Shown here one piece after another: positions 1-6,700 of a stretch of DNA of 6,995 bases. How positions within the stretch are numbered: the stretch's first letter is position 1; every line of letters begins with the position of its first letter. Origin of the DNA: Planctomycetota bacterium (lineage in GTDB: Bacteria > Planctomycetota > Phycisphaerae > UBA1845). Made by a program: the position numbers and the translations under genes. The stretch spans positions 1 to 6,995 of the forward strand of contig JADFIX010000195.1 of the NCBI GenBank assembly GCA_022566435.1, given 5' to 3'. The notes under the pieces were generated by a model. It made no database searches. It was not told the origin of the DNA and worked only from the letters and a program-made list of their open reading frames with translations.

Positions 1-963
1 CTGCCCCAGATCGGAAATCGAGATTTTCTCGATGTCCATACCGACGTCCTTCATAATGGCGGTCGCGCCGGTCAGTGCGGCGATGTCCTGCAACATGGCC
101 TTGCGGCGATCGCCGTAGCCCGGCGCCTTGACCGCACAAACATCGAGCACGCCGCGGAGCTTGTTGACCACCAGCGTCGCCAGGGCCTCGCCCTCGATGT
201 CCTCGGCGATGATGACCAGCGGCTTCTTGGCTTTGGCCACCTTCTCCAACAGGGGCACCAGTTTCGGGACGTTGCTGATCTTGTCCTCGTGAATGAGCAC
301 GAACGCCCGGTCCAGCACGGCCTCCATCGCGTCCTGGTCGGTCACGAAATGCGGCGAAAGGTATCCGCGATCGAATTGCATACCCTCGACCACGTCGATC
401 GTGGTTTCGGAGGTGTTACCCTCCTCCACGGTGATGACGCCGTCCTTGCCGACCTGATCGAAGCAGTCGGCGAGTATCTTGCCGATCGCCTCATCGTTAT
501 TCGCGGAAATTTTCGCGACGTTGACGATGTCTTCACGCTTGTTCACCTTGACGGGACGCGATTTCTCCGCGAGCGCCGCCACGACCTTGCGGATCGCCTT
601 TTCGATACCCCGATTAAGCGCGTTCGCGTCGGCACCGGCCGCGAGATTCCGCAGCCCGTTCTTGAACATCGCCTCGGCAAGCACCGTGGCGGTGGTCGTG
701 CCGTCGCCGGCGACCTCGCTGGTCTTGCTGGCCGCTTCCTTGACGAGCTGCGCGCCCATGTTTTCGTACTTGTCGAGCAGCTCGACTTCCTCAGCCACCG
801 TCACGCCGTCCTTGGTGACGGTCGGACCGCCCCAACCTTTGTCGAGCACCGCGTTGCGCCCGCGGGGTCCCAGCGTCGTTTTCACGGCCCTTGCGAGCTT
901 TTGCACGCCCGCCCAAAGGGCCTGCCGTGCGTCCTGTTCGTAGGCCAACTGCTTGACCGCCAT
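1..963 (-). CDS. groEL: GroEL (60 kDa chaperonin, Hsp60), N-terminal 321 residues, cut by the window edge
   Basis: ATP-driven cytoplasmic chaperonin subunit. GroEL forms a double ring that encloses unfolded proteins together with the GroES lid. The reading frame runs open from an ATG at 963-961 to base 1, giving 321 of the usual 540-550 residues, so the C-terminal equatorial half is outside the window. Visible hallmarks are LGPRGRN near residues 31-37, TKDGVTVA at about 50-57 with the ATP-site Asp52, and [12 protein letters not shown] at about 85-96 with Asp87. The apical-domain signatures are [12 protein letters not shown] (about 192-203), [21 protein letters not shown] (about 250-270) and [17 protein letters not shown] (about 279-295). 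The third catalytic Asp (398 in E. coli) cannot be checked. AGGAGA lies 8 bases before the ATG and supports this start. No groES precedes it within the 630-base intergenic region and no CIRCE operator is visible. It may be one of several GroEL paralogues. Identification is firm; paralogue class is unknown. Confidence 0.97.
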   Translation of the reverse strand, partial: MAVKQLAYEQDARQALWAGVQKLARAVKTTLGPRGRNAVLDKGWGGPTVTKDGVTVAEEVELLDKYENMGAQLVKEAASKTSEVAGDGTTTATVLAEAMFKNGLRNLAAGADANALNRGIEKAIRKVVAALAEKSRPVKVNKREDIVNVAKISANNDEAIGKILADCFDQVGKDGVITVEEGNTSETTIDVVEGMQFDRGYLSPHFVTDQDAMEAVLDRAFVLIHEDKISNVPKLVPLLEKVAKAKKPLVIIAEDIEGEALATLVVNKLRGVLDVCAVKAPGYGDRRKAMLQDIAALTGATAIMKDVGMDIEKISISDLGQ

Positions 964-971
964 ATTACCTG

Positions 972-977
972 TCTCCT
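972..977 (-). promoter_or_regulatory. Ribosome binding site of groEL
   Basis: AGGAGA on the minus strand, 8 bases upstream of the groEL ATG. It fixes the start of the chaperonin at 963. Confidence 0.8.
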
Positions 978-983
978 ATTAAA

Positions 984-1001
984 GAAAACGTTTGCGTTTT
1001 C
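984..1001. repeat. Perfect inverted repeat in the groEL leader
   Basis: GAAAACG (984-990), a four-base spacer TTTG, then CGTTTTC (995-1001): a perfect 7-bp dyad 20 bases upstream of the groEL start codon and just upstream of its ribosome binding site. The position suits a repressor operator or a small leader hairpin. It is not the CIRCE element bound by HrcA, which has TTAGCACTC arms and a 9-base spacer. The core resembles LacI-family half-sites of the GAAAACG type, but that is a loose likeness. Function is inferred only from position and symmetry. Confidence 0.45.
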
Positions 1002-1236
1002 ACTGTTAGAAAGCCGGATTCATCAGGTGCCGCCGTTCAGCGCACACCTCAACGGCTTATCAATGGCAAAGGAGGGACCAGCCGCGCCCCCGAGGCCGGT
1101 GAAACATAAAGCCTTTTTCTATATAGAGTTACAGCATCGCCATGCCCGCCCATTTGCGGGTCCGATACTGCCACCTTGGCAGGGTGCTGATAGACCGGCT
1201 GGAAGGCGTGCCAAATTGACAGCGTGGGCCGTCGGC

Positions 1237-1292
1237 GATGCGGCCGCCCGAATTCGCTCTTTGTGATGCGGCCGCCCGAATTCGCTCTTTGT
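1237..1292. repeat. Two exact tandem copies of a 28-bp unit
   Basis: Bases 1237-1264 and 1265-1292 are identical and directly adjacent; the next two bases (GA) begin a third copy before similarity ends. Each unit contains GCGGCCGC (1240-1247 and 1268-1275) and GAATTC (1250-1255 and 1278-1283), followed by GCTCTTTGT. The lack of any difference suggests a recent slippage duplication, or selection, or an assembly or cloning artefact. With only two copies and no spacer it is not a CRISPR. Confidence 0.9.
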
Positions 1293-1504
1293 GAGCCGTG
1301 TCGCATGACACTACGATTCGATGGGTGCTGGTCGGCATTTGCCGGCCGTTGAATTCTGGTGTAGCGGCAAGGTTGATTCTTCAGTTTTGCAACCGGGCGG
1401 CTCCCCGGCAGTACGGCGAGCGTGAGCGACCCGCCTCTTGGTCAACCCGCCTATTTGAGGGGTTGGCGATACACCAGTGCGCCGACACGCGTGATTAAAT
1501 GGGT

Positions 1505-1536
1505 GGCATGGGTTCCGGCGCGCCGGGGCCCATGCC
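1505..1536 (+). repeat. 32-bp near-perfect palindrome, strong predicted hairpin upstream of the GNAT gene
   Basis: GGCATGGG (1505-1512) is the exact reverse complement of CCCATGCC (1529-1536). The middle, 1515-1526, is a perfect 12-bp palindrome (CCGGCGCGCCGG). The only imperfections are TT at 1513-1514 opposite GG at 1527-1528. In plus-strand RNA these form G-U pairs, giving an uninterrupted 14-bp stem with a CGCG loop; in minus-strand RNA they would be C-A mismatches. No U-run follows on either strand, so it is a poor intrinsic terminator. It ends 57 bases before the GNAT start codon and could be a leader hairpin or a dimeric operator. Confidence 0.75.
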
Positions 1537-1593
1537 GCTCAGCGCAGCCCATCGTTTGAACGCTGCACGACGCTTTTACGGAGTTCTCGCGGA

Positions 1594-2058
1594 ATGACTG
1601 ACAGCATTACGATTCGCCGTGCCACGATCGACGACTTAGAGACCGTGGTTCGCTACAACGCGGCCCTGGCGGATGAAACGGAAGATAAATCGCTCGATCG
1701 GTCGGTGCTGACCTCCGGCGTCCGCCGCGGACTCGAAGACGACTCAGTATGCGCCTATTACATCGCCGAAGTGAACGGCGAGCCGGTCGGCCAGACGGCG
1801 ATCACCTTCGAGTGGAGCGATTGGCGGAACGGACTCTTCTGGTGGATCCAAAGCGTCTACGTGGACAAGCGATTTCGCCGCAAAGGCGTCTTCCGCGCGC
1901 TGTACGCCCATGTGCAGGCGGAGGCGAAGGCTCAGCCGGACGTGTGCGGTTTGCGATTGTACGTCATTCGCGAAAACACGCGGGCCATCGACACCTATCG
2001 CAATCTCGGCATGACCGTGTCGGATTATTTGCTCTGCGAGGACGACTGGGCGGAGTGA
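1594..2058 (+). CDS. GNAT-family N-acetyltransferase, 154 aa
   Basis: Predicted cytoplasmic enzyme that transfers an acetyl group from acetyl-CoA to an amine; the substrate cannot be told from sequence. The length matches a single GNAT domain. An N-terminal strand with a helical start (ITIRRATIDDLETVV, about 5-19) leads to a central strand and the acetyl-CoA loop WIQSVYVDKRFRRKGVFRAL (about 84-103). This is motif A, but the usual R-x-x-G-x-G/A ends in Phe100 (R95-x-x-G98-x-F100). Motif B is ENTRAIDTYRNLGM (about 127-140), with Tyr135 at the position of the usual general acid. GGAG at 1580-1583 lies 10 bases before the ATG and supports the start. The gene stands alone, diverges from groEL and originally converged on the YD-repeat gene before the insertion sequence intervened. 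The 65 bases after its stop hold no clear terminator. The fold call is strong; no specific function is offered. Confidence 0.9.
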   Translation: MTDSITIRRATIDDLETVVRYNAALADETEDKSLDRSVLTSGVRRGLEDDSVCAYYIAEVNGEPVGQTAITFEWSDWRNGLFWWIQSVYVDKRFRRKGVFRALYAHVQAEAKAQPDVCGLRLYVIRENTRAIDTYRNLGMTVSDYLLCEDDWAE

Positions 2059-2123
2059 CATCGGCGGAAGTCGCACCGTTTGAGCGCTACGGATCCCTTG
2101 AGTGTCAGGATATTGTCATATAG

Positions 2124-2134
2124 GTGACTGTCCC
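2124..2134. repeat. Left copy of the 11-bp direct repeat flanking the IS (probable target duplication)
   Basis: GTGACTGTCCC lies immediately outside the left terminal inverted repeat and recurs exactly at 3787-3797 immediately outside the right one. Eleven bases fits the 9-13 bp duplications known for IS4-family elements. The repeat is itself nearly palindromic (4 of 5 base pairs around a central T), so it could alternatively belong to longer, imperfect terminal repeats. Confidence 0.75.
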
Positions 2135-2149
2135 GAATGGCACTGCCGT
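2135..2149. repeat. Left terminal inverted repeat of the IS
   Basis: GAATGGCACTGCCGT, an exact inverted match to 3772-3786. It is the expected transposase binding and cleavage end. Similarity stops abruptly inside base 2149. Confidence 0.88.
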
Positions 2150-2228
2150 GTGTTTTGGGGCTGATGGGGCGCGGACTTTCCAACGACGCACGACGGGTTT
2201 CTTTTGATTCCCGTCCTGTGTTCGTGTA

Positions 2229-2256
2229 TTGCACCGGCTCAGACGGATGCTATCCT
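2229..2256 (+). promoter_or_regulatory. Candidate transposase promoter inside the IS
   Basis: TTGCAC (2229-2234), a 16-base spacer, then TATCCT (2251-2256), preceded by TGC in the extended -10 position. The -35 matches only the leading TTG of consensus, so the extended -10 would carry most of the strength. Transcription would start near 2263, leaving a leader of about 70 bases that includes the hairpin over the ribosome binding site. Confidence 0.35.
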
Positions 2257-2288
2257 GTTTTTGGCCTTCCTTGGCCGATATTGTTCAT

Positions 2289-2327
2289 GCCCTCCTTGGC
2301 CTGGTGTCCAACGAAGCCAGGGAGGGC
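2289..2327 (+). promoter_or_regulatory. Leader hairpin sequestering the transposase ribosome binding site
   Basis: GCCCTCCTTGGC (2289-2300) can pair with GCCAGGGAGGGC (2316-2327) as a 12-bp stem with a single G-U pair, around a 15-base loop. The right arm contains the Shine-Dalgarno AGGGAGGG (2319-2326), which sits 7 bases before the ATG at 2334. Folding would block translation initiation. Related IS4-type elements (IS10, IS50) are known to hide the transposase start region in RNA structure so that read-through from host promoters does not trigger transposition. Here both arms are internal, so the brake could act on all transcripts, including the element's own. A second TCCTTGGCC (2268-2276) duplicates part of the left arm and could compete for pairing. 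Confidence 0.6.
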
Positions 2328-2333
2328 TTTGTC

Positions 2334-3746
2334 ATGAACACCGTAGCCATACCTCGTAGGCGTAACAAGAACAGTTTTTGCGCGGTCGCCGAACCGTTTT
2401 GCCAGAGCGAAGGACTGTCCTTCTCGGATGGGCTCAGCGCTGAATGGATCCAGCGTGTCTTCCGCGAAGAGAACGCGTTGTTTGGTCAGGACGACATTTT
2501 CTCCACCCAGATCGTCCTCTGGGCTTTTCTGGCCCAGACACTCCGTGATGGGAAGGGTGCCGCGTGTGCTGCGGCGGTGGCTGACATCGCAACGTACCTG
2601 TTGCAGACGGGCCAACGCCCGCCATCGGGCGACACCGGCGACTATTGTCGGGCGAGGGCCAAGCTGAGCCTGCCGGCGTTGCGCCGTCTGGTGGGCGAAT
2701 CGGCCCGGCAACTGGAGCATGACGCCGACCAAGGCTGGTTGTGGAACGGGCTTCACGCCAAACTCGTTGACGGCTTTACGTTCACCATGCCGGATACGCC
2801 GGAGAATCAAGAGGCATTCCCGCAGTTGCCCGCGCAGAGCCTGGGGGTGGGATTCCCCATCGCCCGAGCCTGCGCGGTCGTATCGCTGGCGACGGCGTGC
2901 GTTCTCGATGTAGCCATCGGTCCCTATCAAGGCAAGCAGACCGGCGAGAACGCCCTGCTGCGTGAGATGCTCGACGCCTTCGATGAAGGCGATGTGGTCG
3001 TGTTCGACCGTCATTACTGCTCTTTCATGATGCTGGCCATACTCTCACTTGGCGGTGTGGATGTGTGCGCCAGGCTGCACCAGCGGCGGCCCATCGACTT
3101 TCGCCGCGGGCGCCGACTGGGCCGGGACGATCACTTGATCACGTGGATGCGTCCGGCCAAGCCGGCGTGGATGTCAGAGGAGGATTACGAGCGGATTCCC
3201 GACACGCTCACCCTGCGCGAGTTGCGCTTCGAGGTCATCGTCCCCGGTCGCCGGAGCGAAACGATCACCGTGGTGACCACGCTGACGGATGCGGAGGCGT
3301 TCACCAAGGAAGACATTGCCGAACTGTACGGCTTTCGCTGGAATGTGGAGTTGGACATCCGCGCGATCAAGCAGACCCTGGGTCTGGACCATCTCCGCTG
3401 CAAGACGCCGGAGATGGTTCGTCGGGAGTTGTGGGTGACGTTGTTGGCCTACAATTTGATCCGCAAGGTGATCGTGACGTCCGCGGCCCTCCACGGCAAG
3501 CAGCCGCGTCGTTTGGGCTTCACCTTGGCCTGCCAGACGGTCCTGGCGTCCTGGATGCTGTTATCCACTGGGTCGTGCTCCAACTCGCGTGCGATGCACG
3601 TCACAATGTTGACGTACATCGCCACCAATGAGGTGGCCAACCATCCGGGACGAATCGAGCCTCGCGTGCTAAAGCGTCGTCGCCATCGCTACCCTCTCAT
3701 GCGACGCCCACGCGACAAGTTGCGATTGGAGCTCGGGAAAACGTAA
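2334..3746 (+). CDS. IS4-family DDE transposase, 470 aa
   Basis: Catalyses cut-and-paste movement of the surrounding insertion sequence, using an RNase H-like DDE fold (Transposase DDE domain group 1). Catalytic residues in order: first Asp in LVDGFTFTMPD (Asp146), second Asp in VVVFDRHY (Asp225), and the IS4 signature Y-(2)-R-(3)-E-(6)-K in YGFRWNVELDIRAIK (Tyr332, Arg335, Glu339, Lys346), matched at every spacing. The stretch between the second Asp and the Glu holds the expected beta-strand-rich insertion. The C-terminus is strongly basic (RRRHRYPLMRRPRDKLRLELGK), as expected for DNA contact. I chose the ATG at 2334 because AGGGAGGG lies 7 bases upstream; an in-frame TTG at 2229 would add 35 residues but overlaps the candidate promoter and lacks support. 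No frameshift or missing residue is seen. Its last 78 bases overlap, antiparallel, the IS-encoded tail of the YD-repeat gene. Confidence 0.95.
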   Translation: MNTVAIPRRRNKNSFCAVAEPFCQSEGLSFSDGLSAEWIQRVFREENALFGQDDIFSTQIVLWAFLAQTLRDGKGAACAAAVADIATYLLQTGQRPPSGDTGDYCRARAKLSLPALRRLVGESARQLEHDADQGWLWNGLHAKLVDGFTFTMPDTPENQEAFPQLPAQSLGVGFPIARACAVVSLATACVLDVAIGPYQGKQTGENALLREMLDAFDEGDVVVFDRHYCSFMMLAILSLGGVDVCARLHQRRPIDFRRGRRLGRDDHLITWMRPAKPAWMSEEDYERIPDTLTLRELRFEVIVPGRRSETITVVTTLTDAEAFTKEDIAELYGFRWNVELDIRAIKQTLGLDHLRCKTPEMVRRELWVTLLAYNLIRKVIVTSAALHGKQPRRLGFTLACQTVLASWMLLSTGSCSNSRAMHVTMLTYIATNEVANHPGRIEPRVLKRRRHRYPLMRRPRDKLRLELGKT

Positions 3747-6700
3747 GCGCATGATATGACAATGGTTGGAGACGGCAGTGCCATTCGTGACTGTCCCTAG
3801 TTTCTCGTAACGGTCGTGGCAGGGCTCCGAATTCTCTTCCCACGCCTCGCCGATCACGTAGCTCACCGTCGTGCCGTTGCGGGCGTAGACGAATCGGGTG
3901 GCCGTCACCTTCGGCTCGCCCTCCGCGGGGTTCCGCCGATAAACAAACACCCGCGTCACGTTTCCCACGTCGTTGTAGTGGTACACGGTGTACGAAACCA
4001 GGGCGTCGGTCACTAAGTCCCGATCGCACACCGCGCCCGCCGTCGACATGTCGCACGTGATGTACTGGCGAAGCCGGTTGTTGGCCGTTCGATAACCGGT
4101 ATTGTCCAAATCGTACTCGTACAGCATCTCGATCTCGTTCAGCACATCGACCTTCCGCCTGCGATTCCCGCCTTTGTCGTATTCGTAGAGCAGGTCGTAC
4201 GGGGCGGTGCCGGTGCGGATCTCACCCGTGAGTCGCCCGCGATTGTCGTACGTGAAATTGGTGATCGTATCCGGGTTGAGCCAATGCACTTCCGTGACCC
4301 GTGTCGGCAAGTTTCGCTTGTCATATACGTAGTTCAGTGTGAGCAGGGATAATCCCAGGTCGTTCCGATGGTCGATTACCGTCACCCGCCCGGCCGCGTC
4401 GTAGGTGTATTCGGTTCTGGCGAGATTCAGAAACGTGACGAAACGCACCCGCCCGTCGGCGTAGTAATCGTAGAATGCGAGCATCAACACCACGCCGACG
4501 AAGGGGATGCGTCTGACGATTGACTCAACCCGGTTGGCCTCGTCCAACGTGGTGACCGTCTCCACAAGGTCGGGTCCGACACGGGTGAAGATGCCTGTGC
4601 TCAAATCGTAGGGGTAATCAAACTGGCGCGGCGGACCGGCGTTCTCTTCGGTATCCGAAACGGTGTTGACCAGCGCCCCCAGGGGATCGTAATGGCTGTC
4701 TATCGACCGGGTGAATACCGGCCCGAACCTCTCGAAAGTCAGGTCGATTTCCATATGCGTCGTGCGGCACATCGGGTCGAGCGTCGAATGCCATTCTCCG
4801 GATGTTACGAATTCGTCGAGGTCGGGTGTAGAATTCGGCGGAATCGGGGCCGTCTCGGCTCGTGACGGACAAACCGGGGTCTGTGGGATCAAGCAAAAAC
4901 CCCCTGTAGGGTGGTTGTTCTGATTAAAATTGGTTCGCCCGGTTGACCCGCCGCACCGGGCCGCTCCGTTCCCCGTTTCCACGATGTAGGTTCGCGAGCC
5001 GGAGTCCGATACCGTTCTCCTCTCAAAGACCGGGACCCCGCTGACCTGTCCCTCACGGTAAAAGTGCGTTTGACCCCAGCGGTCATAGTCGAAAGAAGTA
5101 ACGACGTGGTTGGGATCGGTCATCGTTTCGAGTTGTCCGTGCTTGCATTCGTTGTTATCTGGCTCGCCGGTCGGATTACAGGTAGTCGTCGAGAAAGGCG
5201 CAATGTAGTATTCAAACCTTGTGAGGGCCGTGCCCTCGCCGGGAACGGTTTCGGGCTCGACGATGCTGGTCAGCAGCTTGGGAAATCCGACTTCCGCGTA
5301 CTTATAGGTCGTCACGTTCCCCTCGGCGTCGGTATAGGAGGTCAGGTTGTTGAAGATTTGACCCTCCAGCGGATCGCCTTCGGGATACTCGTCGTAAGCC
5401 CAGATTTGCTTGTGGAAGAATTCGCCCTTGATGTGCAACGGCGATGCGAGGGACGTGGTGTTGCCGTTGGCGTCGTAGGTGAGCGTCCAGGCGTTGCCCA
5501 GGGCGTTGGTGTATCGGATCATGTTGCGATCGGTGTCGTAATCGAGCGTCGTACGCTGGCCAAGCGGATTCAAGATCGCGGCCACCGGAGGACTTTCGAT
5601 TAACACTTCCGGCAAGGGCTGCCAGGATTCCACGGCCCAAACGTAGCCGCGACGATTGGTGTAGTCGACATGGAAGCGGAATAGACCGTCTCCGACGACG
5701 TGGAAAAATTGCTGCGTGTTCAGCGGATCGGTCACGTTGCGTAGGGCGTTCGGATCACGGGTCACGTGACCTTCGTATTCGAAAACGTACCAACCGGGCG
5801 CGGGGGTACCGAGGTCGTTGGGATCGTATTTATCGCGAATCTGGGTGATATGACCGGCGTCGTCGAATTGGAAATCGTTCAGAAGGGCCATCGGGTCCGT
5901 GACCGCTGACATCCTCCCTTCGCCATCGTAGGCGAAGGTCCATTCCCGTTGCTGTAGGGTGATCAACGGATTCGAACCGCTGTCTTCCTTGGGGTCGATG
6001 ATTCTATCGAGATTGCTCCCGACATAGACGAACTGAAAGAGTCGTCCCGAGGCATCGGTGACGGTATCAATTCTTTCGTTGACCCGCTGAATCGAGATTT
6101 GATTGCCGACGGCATCGACGACGGCGATCAGCAGCCCGTCCACGTCGAATGTATCGAACGATTGGTCGTTGTATTTCAGCGTATATTTCGAAGTCGTTGC
6201 GTCGAAGGATAGCGCCCGATGTACGCCCGACGGCGCCACCCACCCCGAGCCGTCCCAGGTGAAGAGATCGCGCGTACCGTCGTTTCCGACGACGATACGA
6301 TCGTCGGTTCCAACTTCAAAGAGATGGGCGCTAAAGGAAGTCGTCCATCCGGGGCCGAGGTCGAAGCCCATTCCTCGCGTGGTGTCGAAGGTCGCATCGA
6401 CGGTGGCCGAGTTGTGGTACAGGTTCATCTGCATGTCCGGACCCACGCCCGTCCAGCCGACAATGGGCATCACGGTGAGAACATTGCGATTGAGCACGTT
6501 CACGGTCGAGTACGGCGACACCGTCAGCCCCACTTCCCATGGCCGCGGTGCGCCAGGCTGGGCGTCGGGAATCTCGGTGGAGGGGCCAGGTCCCGGCCCG
6601 CCAGCGGTGGGATCATCCTCGTCAGGCAGGGAAGTGCACGGATCATCGGTGGGCGGAGGCGCGGCAAGCGCAACGCCTCCCGACTCGGAAATCCAGGGTA

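Larger units (their letters stand above)
964..1593. other. Intergenic region between divergent groEL and GNAT genes
   Basis: This 630-base stretch separates the two divergently transcribed genes and must carry both leaders. I see no believable gene in it: short frames exist on both strands, but they lack ribosome binding sites or family resemblance and some run through the tandem repeat. No tRNA cloverleaf or groES is visible. Identified elements are the groEL leader dyad (984-1001), the 28-bp tandem duplication (1237-1292) and the long palindrome (1505-1536). Small stem-loops also occur at 1145-1160 (CCCGC/GCGGG) and 1168-1182 (CTGCC/GGCAG). An AT-rich patch around 1116-1128 contains TATATAG on the minus strand and could be a groEL -10, but I find no good -35, so no promoter is called. 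Confidence 0.6.
2135..3786 (+). mobile_element. IS4-family insertion sequence, about 1652 bp, apparently intact
   Basis: The element has perfect 15-bp terminal inverted repeats, GAATGGCACTGCCGT at 2135-2149 and its reverse complement at 3772-3786, and is flanked by an 11-bp direct repeat. It carries one full-length transposase on the plus strand with the family's catalytic motifs, a 199-base leader and only 40 bases after the transposase stop. Boundaries were chosen because the direct repeats abut exactly on 2135 and 3786. If the flanking repeat is really part of the ends, the element would be 2124-3797 with terminal repeats matching at 23 of 26 positions. It sits in the 3' end of the YD-repeat gene on the opposite strand, in the gap between convergent genes. 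Intact ends and an open transposase frame suggest a recent, potentially active insertion. Confidence 0.88.

Noticed and set aside
289..1266. 325-codon open frame on the plus strand
   Set aside because: It lies mostly antisense to groEL, whose motifs are unmistakable, and its product resembles no family; it also runs through the tandem repeat.
1237..1292. Possible CRISPR array
   Set aside because: Only two units, directly adjacent, with no spacers and no cas genes nearby.
1298..1498. 66-codon frame on the plus strand between groEL and the GNAT gene
   Set aside because: No ribosome binding site, low-complexity composition and no recognisable motif. A minus-strand frame at 1049-1306 was dropped for the same reasons and because it spans the tandem repeat.
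1505..1536. Intrinsic terminator
   Set aside because: The stem is strong but no T-run follows on either strand, and the flanking genes diverge, so no transcript is expected to end here.
2229..2333. In-frame TTG start that would lengthen the transposase by 35 residues
   Set aside because: The ATG at 2334 has a strong Shine-Dalgarno at proper spacing, while the TTG coincides with a candidate -35 box and the extension covers the leader hairpin.
2250..3014. 254-codon frame on the minus strand inside the IS
   Set aside because: Antisense to the intact transposase and without a ribosome binding site or family likeness; IS4-type elements normally carry one gene.
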